From positions 2,752,621-2,816,620 of the forward strand of contig NZ_CP149932.1 in the NCBI RefSeq assembly GCF_037949795.1: a stretch of 64,000 bases of DNA. The letters are read 5' to 3'. A program made the translations under genes and the position numbers. Within the stretch, counting starts at the first letter, position 1. Each line of letters opens with the position of its first letter. Below are positions 44,468 to 54,093 of the stretch, in pieces. The notes beneath the pieces were generated by a model, which saw only the letters and a program-made list of their open reading frames with translations, had not been told where the DNA came from and did no database searches. This DNA is from Thioclava sp. GXIMD2076 (lineage in GTDB: Bacteria; Pseudomonadota; Alphaproteobacteria; Rhodobacterales; Rhodobacteraceae).

Positions 44468-45439
44468 ATGCTCGATATGAATGCAAAACCCACCGAAGAG
44501 ATCGATGTCCGCGAGGTCTTCGGAATTGACAGCGATATGAAGGTCAAGGGATTTGCCGAGCGCACCGACCGCGTGCCGGAAATCGACCCGACCTACAAAT
44601 TCGACCGCGATACCACGCTGGCCGTGTTGGCAGGCTTTGCCTATAACCGCCGCGTCATGATTCAAGGCTATCACGGCACGGGAAAATCCACCCATATCGA
44701 GCAGATCGCCGCGCGGCTGAACTGGCCCTGTGTGCGCGTCAACCTCGACAGCCATGTCAGCCGGATCGACCTGATCGGGAAAGATGCGATCAAGCTGGTG
44801 GATGGCAAGCAGGTTACCGTGTTCCACGAGGGCATCCTGCCGTGGTCGCTGCGCAATCCGACCGCGATCATTTTCGACGAATATGATGCAGGCCGCGCCG
44901 ATGTGATGTTCGTGATCCAACGTATTCTGGAAGCAGAGGGCAAGCTGACTCTGCTGGACCAGAACGAGGTAATCACGCCGAATCCCTATTTCCGCCTCTT
45001 CGCCACCGCGAATACCGTGGGTCTGGGCGACACGACCGGCCTCTATCACGGCACCCAGCAGATCAACCAGGGCCAGATGGACCGCTGGTCGCTGGTGGCC
45101 ACGCTGAACTATCTCAGCCACGATGCCGAGGCCGCGATCGTCCTGTCGAAGAACCCCAATTACAACAACGAGGCAGGCCGCAAGACCATCAGCCAGATGG
45201 TGCATGTGGCCGACCTCACCCGCACGGCCTTCATGAATGGCGACCTGTCCACCGTCATGAGCCCGCGGACCGTCATCGCATGGGCGCAGAACGCGCGCAT
45301 CTTCAACGACGTGGGCTATGCGTTCCGCCTGACCTTCCTCAATAAATGCGACGAACTCGAGCGCCAGACCGTGGCCGAGTTCTACCAGCGCCTGTTCGAT
45401 GAGGAACTGCCCGAGAGCGCGGCCTCGATCGCGATCTGA
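44468..45439 (+). CDS. cobS: Aerobic cobaltochelatase subunit CobS
   Basis: CobS (323 aa) is the AAA+ ATPase that, with CobT and CobN, inserts Co2+ into hydrogenobyrinate a,c-diamide in aerobic cobalamin synthesis. The Walker A is GYHGTGKST near residue 75 and Walker B is IIFDEYDAG near 138, and sensor motifs follow. The N terminus [20 protein letters not shown] is family-typical. It ends just before a terminator (45479) and is split from cobT by two genes. Confidence 0.95.
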   Translation: MLDMNAKPTEEIDVREVFGIDSDMKVKGFAERTDRVPEIDPTYKFDRDTTLAVLAGFAYNRRVMIQGYHGTGKSTHIEQIAARLNWPCVRVNLDSHVSRIDLIGKDAIKLVDGKQVTVFHEGILPWSLRNPTAIIFDEYDAGRADVMFVIQRILEAEGKLTLLDQNEVITPNPYFRLFATANTVGLGDTTGLYHGTQQINQGQMDRWSLVATLNYLSHDAEAAIVLSKNPNYNNEAGRKTISQMVHVADLTRTAFMNGDLSTVMSPRTVIAWAQNARIFNDVGYAFRLTFLNKCDELERQTVAEFYQRLFDEELPESAASIAI

Positions 45440-45478
45440 TCGCCTTGAGCGCGGCCCTCACAGGGCCTGAAAATCTGG

Positions 45479-45510
45479 AAAGCCGGGGCCTCTGCTCCGG
45501 CTTTTTTTAC
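45479..45510 (+). terminator. Terminator of cobS
   Basis: AAAGCCGG (45479-45486) and CCGGCTTT (45497-45504) form the stem, followed by an uninterrupted run of T (45502-45508), 40 bases after the cobS stop. Confidence 0.9.
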
Positions 45511-45543
45511 GGTTTGGAAAGCAAAACCGGCGAAGCTCTGCGC

Positions 45544-45831
45544 ATGATGATTTACATGCGCCTTGCCCTCAGTCTCTCTATCGCCGGTCTTCTGGCCGCC
45601 TGCGAGCCACAATATGCGGCCCGCGATGTTCTGCGCGAATGCCAGACACTCTATCTCGAAAACGATCGGTTTACCGATGCCAATCTGGCCTCCGAAGCCA
45701 TGAATGGCTATCGCGGTCCGCATGTGCCCTCGATGCATGCGATGCTGATCCCGCAGAAAAGCTACAAGCCCCGCAAGGTCGAGCAATGTGACGAGATCCT
45801 TGTGCTGGAACGTCGCCTGCCCGGACGCTAA
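45544..45831 (+). CDS. Small hypothetical lipoprotein
   Basis: The 95-residue product has the signal MMIYMRLALSLSIAGLLAAC, with LAAC a lipobox and Cys20 the lipidation site. The mature part (about 75 aa) is charged, has two more Cys and no recognisable domain. Three in-frame ATGs (45544, 45547, 45556) are possible and no clear ribosome site separates them. It sits between cobS and the convergent flavin reductase. Confidence 0.65.
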   Translation: MMIYMRLALSLSIAGLLAACEPQYAARDVLRECQTLYLENDRFTDANLASEAMNGYRGPHVPSMHAMLIPQKSYKPRKVEQCDEILVLERRLPGR

Positions 45832-45843
45832 CGCGCATCGAAA

Positions 45844-45868
45844 AAGGGTCCGGAAGCACCGGACCCTT
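45844..45868. terminator. Terminator between lipoprotein and flavin reductase
   Basis: AAGGGTCCGG (45844-45853) pairs with CCGGACCCTT (45859-45868) around AAGCA. An A-run precedes it, so on the minus strand TTTTT follows and it ends the reductase gene. Confidence 0.85.
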
Positions 45869-45892
45869 GCTCGTTGACTGCGGCGCTCGGCC

Positions 45893-46471
45893 TCAGCCCT
45901 GAAGCGCGGGCTTCGTCAGGTTGCCCCAGAACTCCATATCGCCCAGCAGCTCGTCCAGCGTGGGGTCGATATGATCGGGGAAGGCTTTGGCGTCCCGCTC
46001 GGTCATATTGGCAAAGAAATCCGCCCCCGCGATATGGACCGCGCCGCGCACCGGCACCATGCCGAAATTGATCGCGATCACACGCAGATGCTCGGCGGCG
46101 CGCATCGCCCCCGACGGACCGTAGCCCACGATCCCCAGCGGCTTGCGACGCCAGCCAGTATAGGCGTAATCGAAGGCGTTTTTCAGAACACCCGGGATCG
46201 AGTGGTTATATTCGGGCGTGACCACGATGAACCCGTCATAGCCCTTCAGAAGATCGTTCCATTTACCCTTCGCGCCCCCTTCGGGCTCGGAATAGGCCGG
46301 TGCCATCGATTCCTCGAAATGCGGCAGCAGATGGTCACGCAGGTCGATCAGATCGAACTGGAACGCCTGACGGTTGGCGGTTTTTTCCATGAACCATTCG
46401 GTCACGACATCGGCAAAGCGGCCTTCGCGGGTAGTGCCGACGATGACGCCGATCTTGAGCGGGTCTGCCAT
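45893..46471 (-). CDS. NADPH-dependent FMN reductase family protein
   Basis: A 192-residue flavodoxin-fold reductase. The loop VIVGTTREGRFAD near residue 10 and TPEYNHSIPGVLKNAFDYAY near 85 are the flavin-binding motifs, and GYGPSGAMRAAEHLR follows. Strong ribosome site AAAAGGAG before ATG 46471. It lies between cobS and cobT on the opposite strand. A longer reading frame on this strand continues through cobT, but that extension is antisense to cobT and is rejected. Confidence 0.88.
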   Translation of the reverse strand: MADPLKIGVIVGTTREGRFADVVTEWFMEKTANRQAFQFDLIDLRDHLLPHFEESMAPAYSEPEGGAKGKWNDLLKGYDGFIVVTPEYNHSIPGVLKNAFDYAYTGWRRKPLGIVGYGPSGAMRAAEHLRVIAINFGMVPVRGAVHIAGADFFANMTERDAKAFPDHIDPTLDELLGDMEFWGNLTKPALQG

Positions 46472-46696
46472 GGGGATCTCCTTTTCGGTTTCTTTCCGGC
46501 TTCGGGGCACATCCTGCCCTGTTGCTGGCGGCCCTGTTAGCGCACAAGTTAACGTGCAGAAATGTGGCGGCAAGCCCCAGTTCGGTGCAAGGCTGCACGA
46601 AGCCTGCGCAGCTCCGGCACCTGCCCGTCCGGCCCGTAAGGCAAAGGCCGCGCTTCTCCTCTTGCGAAGGGCCAGACGTGGTGCTTTATCTTGGGC

Positions 46697-48571
46697 ATGA
46701 GCAAGCCAATCGACAACCCCGCCGATCCGTTCAAGAAAGCCCTCGCCGAGGCGACCAAAACCATGGCCGACCGCCCTGAGTTGACGGTCAGCTACACGGT
46801 CGACCCTTCCGGCTCGACGGGCGATACGATGCGCCTGCCGCAGGTCTCGCGCAGGATGACGCGCGACGAGGTCCTGCTGGCCCGCGGCACCGCCGACCAG
46901 CTGGCGCTGCGTCTGCGCCATCACGATGCGGGCACCCACGGGCGCTACCGCCCCTCGGGCGATATGGCCGCGGCGCTGTATGAAGAGATGGAATTTGCCC
47001 GCTGCGAGGCCTTGGGCGCGCGCGACATGCCGGGCACGCTCTCCAATATCGACGTCAAGATCTCGCATGAGGCGCTGCGCAAGGGCTATAACCAGATTCG
47101 CAACCAGTCCGAAGCGCCCTTGCATGTGGCCGCGGGCTATATGATCCGCGAGATGGCCACGGGACGCCCCCTTCCCCCCGGCGCCTCGAATATCCTCGAC
47201 CTGTGGAAACCCTTCATGGAGCAACAGGGGATCAATCTCGACAAGCTGCAGGATGTGCTGGCCGACCAGACGGCATTCGCCAAATTCTCGCGTCAACTGA
47301 TCTCGGATCTGGGCTATGGCGACCAGCTGGGCGATGACCCGGATGACGAGATGGGCGATGACGGGGATGATGCCGAGGAGGCCGCCCCCGAGAATGATCG
47401 CGGCGAGATGGAAGAACAGGAGCAGCAGGATCAGGAAGATGCTGACGCCTCTCCCGAGCGTGCGCAGGAAGAAACGCAGGACCAGCAGCAGGCCGCAACC
47501 TCGACCGAGGAACTGGCCGACCCTGCCGATGGCGAAGAGGTCGAGATGCCCGACCCCGACGCCGCCCTTGAGCCTCCACCACCCCCTGCCGCCTCTGATG
47601 CTGACCCGAATTATACGGTCTTCCGCACCGAGTTCGACGAAGAGATCATGGCCGAGGATCTGGCAGAAGTGGCCGAACTGGAACGCCTGCGTGCTTATCT
47701 GGACCAGCAGCTGGAGCCGCTCAAAGGTGCCGTCTCGCGGCTGGCCAACAAGCTGCAGCGCCGTCTGCAGGCCCAGCAGAACCGCTCGTGGGAATTCGAC
47801 CGCGAGGAAGGCATGCTCGATGCGGGCCGTCTTGCGCGCGTCGTGGCCAACCCGACCACGCCTTTGTCCTTCAAGATCGAGCATGACACCGAATTCCGCG
47901 ACACGGTGGTGACGCTCCTGCTGGATAATTCGGGCTCCATGCGCGGGCGCCCGATCTCGATTGCCGCGATCTGTGCCGATGTTCTGGCGCGCACGCTGGA
48001 GCGCTGCAATGTGAAGGTGGAGATCTTGGGCTTTACCACGCGGGCGTGGAAAGGCGGCCAGAGCCGCGAGGAGTGGCTCAATGCGGGCCGTCCGCAGCAA
48101 CCGGGCCGTCTGAACGACCTGCGCCATATCATCTACAAACGCGCCGACACGCCGTGGCGCCGTGCGCGGCCCAATCTGGGTCTGATGATGAAAGAGGGTC
48201 TGCTGAAGGAGAATATCGATGGCGAGGCGCTCGAATGGGCGCATAAGCGCATCGCCAAGCGCTCCGAGGCGCGCAAGATCCTGATGGTGATTTCGGATGG
48301 GGCGCCAGTGGATGATTCCACGCTCTCGGTGAACCCTGCCAATTTCCTCGACAAGCATCTGCATGATGTGATCGCCATGATCGAGAAACGCCGCGCGGTC
48401 GAGCTGCTGGCCATCGGGATCGGCCATGACGTGACCAAATATTACAACCGCGCCGTCAAGATCTCGGATGCCGAGGAACTGGCCGGCGCCATGACCGAAC
48501 AGCTGGCGGGCCTCTTTGACGCCGATCCGCGCAAGCGCGCGCGTATTCTGGGCATGCGGAAGGTCGGCTGA
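46697..48571 (+). CDS. cobT: Aerobic cobaltochelatase subunit CobT
   Basis: CobT (624 aa) forms the second ring of the chelatase with CobS. It has an N-terminal helical domain, an acidic low-complexity linker at about residues 215-300 (Asp/Glu/Gln-rich) and a C-terminal von Willebrand A domain with the metal motif DNSGSM near 411 and ISDGAP near 536. ATG 46697 is used; a TTG two codons earlier is possible, and no clear ribosome site exists. It overlaps the aminopeptidase start by one base. Confidence 0.95.
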   Translation: MSKPIDNPADPFKKALAEATKTMADRPELTVSYTVDPSGSTGDTMRLPQVSRRMTRDEVLLARGTADQLALRLRHHDAGTHGRYRPSGDMAAALYEEMEFARCEALGARDMPGTLSNIDVKISHEALRKGYNQIRNQSEAPLHVAAGYMIREMATGRPLPPGASNILDLWKPFMEQQGINLDKLQDVLADQTAFAKFSRQLISDLGYGDQLGDDPDDEMGDDGDDAEEAAPENDRGEMEEQEQQDQEDADASPERAQEETQDQQQAATSTEELADPADGEEVEMPDPDAALEPPPPPAASDADPNYTVFRTEFDEEIMAEDLAEVAELERLRAYLDQQLEPLKGAVSRLANKLQRRLQAQQNRSWEFDREEGMLDAGRLARVVANPTTPLSFKIEHDTEFRDTVVTLLLDNSGSMRGRPISIAAICADVLARTLERCNVKVEILGFTTRAWKGGQSREEWLNAGRPQQPGRLNDLRHIIYKRADTPWRRARPNLGLMMKEGLLKENIDGEALEWAHKRIAKRSEARKILMVISDGAPVDDSTLSVNPANFLDKHLHDVIAMIEKRRAVELLAIGIGHDVTKYYNRAVKISDAEELAGAMTEQLAGLFDADPRKRARILGMRKVG

Positions 48572-50376
48572 TGTTTCAGGATTTCACGGTCAAGACGAAC
48601 CCCGAAACAGGGGCGCCCCGTCTGGCGGCCCTGCGCGATGTGCTGGCCTCACGCGGACTTGCGGGCTTCATCGTTCCGCGCGCCGATATCCATCAGGGCG
48701 AATATGTGGCCGATCGCGATGCACGGCTGGGATGGCTGACGGGCTTTACCGGCTCGGCGGGCTTCTGTGTGGTGCTGCCCGAGATTGCGGGCGTGTTTAT
48801 CGACGGGCGCTACCGTGTCCAGGTGCGTTCCGAGGTGGATCTGGCCGTTTATACGCCGGTCAACTGGCCACAGACACAGGCAGGCGCGTGGATTGCCGAG
48901 CATCTGGCCGAGGGCCAGATCGGCTTTGATCCGTGGCTGCATACCCATAGCGAGATCGAGGCGATCCGTAAGGCGCTGGCCAAGACGCGCGTGACGCTGG
49001 TGCCTGTGGATAACCCTATCGACGAGATCTGGACGGACCGCCCTGCCCCGCCGCAGGCCCCTGCCCGTCAGCATCCGCCGGAATTTGCGGGCGAATCTTC
49101 GGCCGACAAGCGCACCCGCCTTGGCGCCGCGCTGCGCGAGGCGGGCGACAGTGCCGCCGTTCTGACTCAACCCGATTCCATCTGCTGGCTCCTCAATATC
49201 CGCGGTGATGACATCGCCCGCAATCCGCTGGTGCAGTGCCTTGCGATCCTACAGGCGGATGGCAGGGTGGATCTCTTTGCCGAGCCTGCCAAATTCTCGC
49301 CCGAGCTGCTGGCCGGACTGGGCCGGGATGTAACGCTCTGCCCACCCGATCAATTCGGCGCGGCGCTTTGCGCGCAATCGGGATCGGTGCTGGTTGATCC
49401 GGCCACCGCGCCCTATGCGGTCGGACCGATCCTGTCGGAAGCCGGCGCCACGCCGCATTATGCTTCCGATCCCTGCGTTCTGCCCAAAGCGCGCAAGAAT
49501 GCCGCCGAGATTGCGGGCATGAAAGCCGCCCATCACCGCGATGCCTGCGCGATGGCCGAGTTTCTGGCATGGCTCGATGCGGAGGCCCCCAAGGGCAATC
49601 TGACCGAGATCGACGTGGTGACCGCGCTGGAAAACTGCCGCCGCGCCACCAATGCCCTGACCGAGATCAGTTTCGATACGATCTGTGGCGCGGGACCCGA
49701 CGGGGCCATCGTCCATTACCGTGTGACCGAAAAGACGGACCGTCCCGTGAATACGGGCGAGTTGCTGCTGGTGGATTCGGGCGGGCAATATGTGGATGGC
49801 ACCACCGATATCACACGCACCATTGCCGTGGGTCCGGTCCCCGAGGAGGCCCGCGCACCCTATACACGCGTGCTCAAAGGCATGATTGCGCTCTCGATGG
49901 CGCAATGGCCCGAGGGCGTGGCCGGCAGCCATCTGGATGCGCTGGCGCGGATGCCGCTCTGGCAGGCCGGTCAGGATTATGACCACGGCACCGGCCATGG
50001 TGTGGGCGCGGCGCTGTGTGTGCATGAGGGGCCGGTGCGGATTTCGCGCGCCTCGACCCTGCCCATTGAAACGGGCATGATTCTTTCAAACGAGCCGGGC
50101 TATTACCGCGATGGCGCGTTCGGCATCCGGATCGAGAATCTGGTTCTGGCCACTCAGGCCGCAAAATCCCCCGAGGCCGACGAGAGCCGCCGGATGCTGG
50201 CCTTCGAGACCCTCACATGGGTGCCGATCGACACCCGTCCCGTGCTGGTCGATCTGCTGGACCCGCCCGAGCGCGACTGGCTCAACGCCTATCACGCGGA
50301 CTGTCTGGAGAGGATCGGGCCGCATGTCTCGCCCGCGACGCGGGATTGGATGGAGAAGGCCTGCGCGCCGATCTGA
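48571..50376 (+). CDS. M24 family Xaa-Pro aminopeptidase (aminopeptidase P)
   Basis: The enzyme (601 aa) has two creatinase-like N-terminal domains and a C-terminal pita-bread peptidase domain. Dinuclear metal ligands are visible: VDSGGQYVDGTTDITRT (two Asp), GTGHGVGAALCVHEGP (His), NEPGYYRDGAFGIRIENL (two Glu). Length matches the long, eukaryote-like XPNPEP1 type. It releases N-terminal residues before Pro. The start overlaps cobT by one base, and a strong terminator follows at 50387. Confidence 0.94.
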   Translation: MFQDFTVKTNPETGAPRLAALRDVLASRGLAGFIVPRADIHQGEYVADRDARLGWLTGFTGSAGFCVVLPEIAGVFIDGRYRVQVRSEVDLAVYTPVNWPQTQAGAWIAEHLAEGQIGFDPWLHTHSEIEAIRKALAKTRVTLVPVDNPIDEIWTDRPAPPQAPARQHPPEFAGESSADKRTRLGAALREAGDSAAVLTQPDSICWLLNIRGDDIARNPLVQCLAILQADGRVDLFAEPAKFSPELLAGLGRDVTLCPPDQFGAALCAQSGSVLVDPATAPYAVGPILSEAGATPHYASDPCVLPKARKNAAEIAGMKAAHHRDACAMAEFLAWLDAEAPKGNLTEIDVVTALENCRRATNALTEISFDTICGAGPDGAIVHYRVTEKTDRPVNTGELLLVDSGGQYVDGTTDITRTIAVGPVPEEARAPYTRVLKGMIALSMAQWPEGVAGSHLDALARMPLWQAGQDYDHGTGHGVGAALCVHEGPVRISRASTLPIETGMILSNEPGYYRDGAFGIRIENLVLATQAAKSPEADESRRMLAFETLTWVPIDTRPVLVDLLDPPERDWLNAYHADCLERIGPHVSPATRDWMEKACAPI

Positions 50377-50386
50377 CCCTATATCA

Positions 50387-50409
50387 CGCGGCCTTCGGGC
50401 CGCGTTTTT
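50387..50409 (+). terminator. Terminator after aminopeptidase P
   Basis: CGCGGCC (50387-50393), a TTCG tetraloop and GGCCGCG (50398-50404) form a perfect hairpin with TTTTT after it, just past the stop. Confidence 0.95.
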
Positions 50410-50461
50410 CTTGGCCGCCTCACAGCCTGTCCGGACAGGAAAACAGGACACCAGAAAAGCA

Positions 50462-50484
50462 AAAAGCCCCACGAAGGGGCTTTT
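50462..50484 (-). terminator. Terminator downstream of tRNA-Leu
   Basis: AAAAGCCCC (50462-50470) and GGGGCTTTT (50476-50484) pair around ACGAA; on the minus strand the stem ends in TTTTTGCTTTT, 20 bases past the tRNA 3' end. Confidence 0.85.
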
Positions 50485-50502
50485 GCTTCTCCATCCGGAG
50501 AA

Positions 50503-50589
50503 TGGTGCGGTCGAGAAGACTCGAACTTCCACGGGAGTTACCCCACAGCGACCTCAACGCTGCGCGTCTACCAATTCCGCCACGACCGC
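50503..50589 (-). tRNA. tRNA-Leu (anticodon GAG)
   Basis: The minus strand folds into a class II tRNA of 87 nt with CCA encoded. The acceptor stem is GCGGTCG/CGACCGC, the anticodon arm CAGCG-TTGAGGT-CGCTG gives anticodon GAG, the variable arm is long as for leucine, and the T arm is GAAG-TTCGAGT-CTTC. It reads leucine codons CUU and CUC, the latter common in this GC-rich genome. Confidence 0.97.
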
Positions 50590-50765
50590 ACTGTCTCTGG
50601 CTTGGTGAGGGCTATCTAGCGGGTGGCGCGGGCGTTGAAAAGAGGAAAAATGCACTTTGGCGATTTTTTCTTTGATCTCCGCCCGTTCCCCCTTTTTTAT
50701 AAGGGTTTGCGGGCTTGCATCCTTGCCCCGAAAGCGCGACATCAGGGGAAATTCCGGAGGATGCC

Positions 50766-51434
50766 ATGGTAGAGTGGATACATTCAGACAGGCCCGTCGC
50801 TTATGAGGAGGCCTTGGCCTTCATGGAAGCCCGTGTGGCCGCGATTCATGCCGGCGAGGCCGAGGAAGCCATCTGGCTTCTCGAACATCCGCCCCTCTAT
50901 ACGGCGGGCACCTCGGCACAGCGCGAGGATCTGGTCGATCCCGACCGCTTCCCCGTCTATGAGGCCGGTCGGGGCGGGCAATATACCTATCACGGGCCGG
51001 GCCAGCGCATCGCCTATGTGATGCTCGATCTCAACCGCCGTGGCCGCGATGTGCGCGGCTTCGTGCAGAAGCTCGAGAACTGGGTCATCGCGGCGCTTGC
51101 CGATTTCAACGTGAAGGGCGAGATCCGCGAGGGCCGTGTGGGGGTCTGGGTCGAGCGCCCCGACCGTCCACGCGGTATCGACGGATCACTGGCCGAGGAC
51201 AAGATCGCCGCGATCGGGGTGAAGCTGCGCAAATGGGTCAGCTTCCACGGCATCTCGATCAATGTCGAACCGGATCTGGAGCATTTCACGGGAATCGTGC
51301 CCTGCGGGATCAAGGATCACGGGGTCACCAGCCTTGTCGATCTGGGCCTGCCGGTGGAACTTGGCGATATCGACGCCGCCCTTATGGCGCATTTCCCCGA
51401 GATCTTCGACCCTAGCGAAATTGATGCCCGCTAA
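50766..51434 (+). CDS. lipB: Octanoyl-ACP:protein N-octanoyltransferase
   Basis: LipB (222 aa) transfers octanoate from acyl carrier protein to lipoyl domains, the first step of lipoate attachment. Motifs [20 protein letters not shown] near residue 77, [20 protein letters not shown] near 143 with the catalytic Lys, and [14 protein letters not shown] with the catalytic Cys are all present. ATG 50766 has GGAGG upstream; the out-of-frame ATG at 50761 is not used. Confidence 0.96.
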   Translation: MVEWIHSDRPVAYEEALAFMEARVAAIHAGEAEEAIWLLEHPPLYTAGTSAQREDLVDPDRFPVYEAGRGGQYTYHGPGQRIAYVMLDLNRRGRDVRGFVQKLENWVIAALADFNVKGEIREGRVGVWVERPDRPRGIDGSLAEDKIAAIGVKLRKWVSFHGISINVEPDLEHFTGIVPCGIKDHGVTSLVDLGLPVELGDIDAALMAHFPEIFDPSEIDAR

Positions 51435-51527
51435 GTGAATACCTATATCGGGACTGATTGTGTTATCATACCGACCATGTCCGGTGGCCCGCCTACCGGC
51501 CAGAGGACTGACCTGAGGACCCTTGCG

Positions 51528-51950
51528 ATGAAGATCAGCCGTTATGCCACACTCGCCGCCATCGGTACAACTCTGGCCTGCGCCACCCCCGTTTTCGCGC
51601 AGGATGCCGCGAAGGGCGAGAGTGATTTCCGCACCTGCCGCTCCTGCCATGCGATCACCGCCCCCGACGGATCGGCGATCGTCAAAGGCGGAAAGGTCGG
51701 CCCCAACCTCTATGGCGTGATCGGGCGCAAGGTCGGCAGCCTCGCAGGGTTCCGCTACAAGGACGGGCTGAAATCTCTGGGTGATCAGGGTCTGGTCTGG
51801 ACCAAGGCCGAGCTTGAAGCCTATATCACCGACCCGACCGGCTGGCTGCGCGAGAAAACCGGCGACAGCTCGGCGCGCTCGGGAATGACCTACAAAGCCA
51901 AAAGCGGTCAGGCCGATATCGCCGCCTATCTGGAATCGGTCGCGAAATAA
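51528..51950 (+). CDS. Periplasmic class I cytochrome c (c-type, single haem)
   Basis: The 140-residue product has a Sec signal peptide (cleaved near PVFA-QDA, residue 24) and one haem site, CRSCH at 37-41, with Met120 in SGMTYK as the likely sixth ligand. Length and layout fit the short c550/c2-like group that carries electrons to oxidases. GAGGA precedes ATG 51528. A terminator hairpin (51974) separates it from the oxidase-like gene downstream. Confidence 0.9.
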   Translation: MKISRYATLAAIGTTLACATPVFAQDAAKGESDFRTCRSCHAITAPDGSAIVKGGKVGPNLYGVIGRKVGSLAGFRYKDGLKSLGDQGLVWTKAELEAYITDPTGWLREKTGDSSARSGMTYKAKSGQADIAAYLESVAK

Positions 51951-51973
51951 GCGCGACCCGAACCCGCCTTCCG

Positions 51974-51997
51974 ATGCCCGCCCCGTCCGGCGGGCAT
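51974..51997 (+). terminator. Terminator hairpin after the cytochrome c gene
   Basis: ATGCCCGCC (51974-51982) and GGCGGGCAT (51989-51997) form a 9-base stem around CCGTCC, followed by TTCCTTT. It lies 24 bases past the stop and 60 bases before the next gene. Confidence 0.75.
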
Positions 51998-52056
51998 TTC
52001 CTTTCGAGCGGTTTGACTGTATTGCGGGCTCGATTCCGCCCTTCAGGAGACCCGAC

Positions 52057-53586
52057 ATGCCGCAAGAGACCGCCAGCCCACAGCCCGCGACCATCGGCTC
52101 GGCGCGGTTTTCCGACCACAAGACGCTCGGCATCCTGTATCTCCTGACGGCGCTGGTGGTCGGGCTGATCTCGGTGCTGTTCACGGTCTATATGCGGCTC
52201 GAGCTGATGGAGCCGGGGGTGCAGTATCTGTGCTCGGAAGGCACACGGCTCTGGCCCGGCACGGCGCCCTGTTCGCCCAATACCGCTTTGTGGGAAATGC
52301 TGGCCGCCTCGCACGGGGTGCTGATGATGTTTTTCGTGGCGATCCCCGGACTTTTTGCGGGCTTCGGCTCCTATATCCTGCCACTTCATCTGCGCGCACC
52401 CGAGCTGGCCTTCCCGCGGATGAACCGCAGCGCCTACCAGCTCTATGTGCTGGCCTGCCTGATGGGCGTGGGCGCGCTCTTCTCGGCCCATACTGCTCCT
52501 ATCGCCATTGCGGCCCTCTTCGTCATGGGACTTTCGACGATTCTGACCGCGATCAATATGGTCACGAGCGTGCTGAACATGCGCGGCGCGGGCATCACCT
52601 TGCACAACGCCTCGCCCTTCGCATGGTCGATCCTTGTGACGGGGGCAATGGTGCTCTGCGCGCTACCGGTGCTGGCGGGTGCGATCACCATGATGCTCGA
52701 CCCAGCCTACCGCCGGATCATCCATAGTGACGACCCCGAACTTTACCGCCAGATCCTGTGGTTCTTCAGCCATCCGCAAATCTATATCATCATCCTGCCG
52801 GGCTTCGGGATCATCTCGCAGATCGTCACCACCTGCGCAGGGCGCCCCCTGTTTGCCCAGAAAGCGGTGATCTATGCGATGCTGGCGATCGGCCTTCTGG
52901 GCTTTGCCACATGGGCGCATTACATGTTCACCCGCGGGCTGATGGCGGGATCCGAAAGCGGCTTCACGCTGGCGGCCACGATCGTGGGGCTTCCCACGCT
53001 GGTGATCCTGTTCTCCTGGGTGATGACACTGGTGCAGGCGCGGCCCCTGTGGCGCACGCCGTTGCTATGGGCTCTCGGTTTCATCTTCCTCTTTGTCGTG
53101 GGCGGGCTGAGCGGGTTGCTGCTAAGCGGCGCGCCGCTCGATATCGACCATGCCAGCACCTATTTCGTGGTGGCACATTCGCATTATGTCATGAGCCTCG
53201 GTGCGATCTTCGCCCTCTTTGCGGGGATCTATTTCTGGATCGGCAAGATGACGGGGCGCGCCTATCCCGAATGGATGGGACAGCTGCATTTCTGGCTGAT
53301 GTTCCTTGGCACCAACCTGACCTTCTTCCCGCAGCAGATTCTCGGGCAGGAAGGCATGCCGCGCCGGATACTGGACTATCCGCAGCAATTCGCTCTGCTC
53401 AACCAGCTTTCCTCTCTAGGCACCTTCCTGTCCTTCGCGTCTTTCCTGCTGTTCATCGCAACGATCCTCTGGACCCTTCTGGCAGGCCGCAGGGAGGCGA
53501 TGCCCGTCTGGGTTCACGCGCAGATGAGCCCCGAATGGACGCTGCCCTCACCGCCGCCTCCGGATTGTTTCGAGACGCGGCTCTAG
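52057..53586 (+). CDS. Cytochrome c oxidase subunit I (CtaD) paralogue with altered active-site residues
   Basis: The product (509 aa) is a polytopic haem-copper oxidase subunit I resembling aa3-type CtaD. Haem ligands His86, His374 and His376 are kept, as are CuB ligand His239 and the cross-link Tyr243 (SHPQIYIIILPGFG). But the His-His pair is His288-Tyr289 (WAHYMFT), the proton-pump Glu is Gln241 (HPQ, not HPE), the K-channel Lys is Arg333 (WRTPLLW), and Asp of the D channel is Glu116. The TM3-TM4 segment is about 30 residues shorter and lacks the WTLYPPL loop. No subunit II or III gene is adjacent. Ordinary oxidase activity is therefore doubtful. Confidence 0.85.
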   Translation: MPQETASPQPATIGSARFSDHKTLGILYLLTALVVGLISVLFTVYMRLELMEPGVQYLCSEGTRLWPGTAPCSPNTALWEMLAASHGVLMMFFVAIPGLFAGFGSYILPLHLRAPELAFPRMNRSAYQLYVLACLMGVGALFSAHTAPIAIAALFVMGLSTILTAINMVTSVLNMRGAGITLHNASPFAWSILVTGAMVLCALPVLAGAITMMLDPAYRRIIHSDDPELYRQILWFFSHPQIYIIILPGFGIISQIVTTCAGRPLFAQKAVIYAMLAIGLLGFATWAHYMFTRGLMAGSESGFTLAATIVGLPTLVILFSWVMTLVQARPLWRTPLLWALGFIFLFVVGGLSGLLLSGAPLDIDHASTYFVVAHSHYVMSLGAIFALFAGIYFWIGKMTGRAYPEWMGQLHFWLMFLGTNLTFFPQQILGQEGMPRRILDYPQQFALLNQLSSLGTFLSFASFLLFIATILWTLLAGRREAMPVWVHAQMSPEWTLPSPPPPDCFETRL

Positions 53587-53593
53587 CCTCCAC

Positions 53594-53995
53594 TCAGGCA
53601 GGGCCAATTGGCAGACAGCGGTATTGGCGCTCGACTGTCAGCGCCGCAGAGCGTGCCCATTCGTCGGATTTGCGGTTCACGCTGGCTTCGAGCGATCCAC
53701 CGCTCGATACACCTGCCTTGAGCACTGAGATCAGCGTCTTGGCAAAGACCGGACCATAGGAAGCGATCTCGTGTTCATAGGCCTGATGGGCCTTCTGTGC
53801 ACGGGCACGTGTCTCCCGCTCGTCCGCTCCCTTGCTGCAGGCATAGGCAAGTTTGCCACCGCTCTGGCTCGAGAAGGACAGGATCTCGCGATCCGGCATG
53901 GCCGACTGCACCTGCCCCGTCGGATTGGTGCAGGCTGCCACTGCGCCAAGCATCATAACCCCCACAATCGGCTTCCACTGTATCATGCCAGACAT
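53594..53995 (-). CDS. Hypothetical lipoprotein
   Basis: The 133-residue product has a lipoprotein signal MSGMIQWKPIVGVMMLGAVA ending AVAAC, lipidation at Cys22, and a mature part with two further Cys. A GGAAGGGG site precedes ATG 53995; a second ATG at 53986 is possible. It is convergent with the oxidase-like gene. No family recognised. Confidence 0.7.
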   Translation of the reverse strand: MSGMIQWKPIVGVMMLGAVAACTNPTGQVQSAMPDREILSFSSQSGGKLAYACSKGADERETRARAQKAHQAYEHEIASYGPVFAKTLISVLKAGVSSGGSLEASVNRKSDEWARSAALTVERQYRCLPIGPA

Positions 53996-54093
53996 ACGAC
54001 CCCTTCCGCTGAGTTAACGGGGAAGGGGTGTGAAGATCATGGGCTTCAAATGCAAGTCACGGCTTCGCAAGGTGGCGGGGATCGGCCTGCCGC

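Noticed and set aside
45893..48427. 844-codon minus-strand frame joining the flavin reductase to sequence antisense to cobT
   Set aside because: Only the last 192 codons match a protein family; the rest is antisense of a clear VWA-domain gene, so the real start is ATG 46471.
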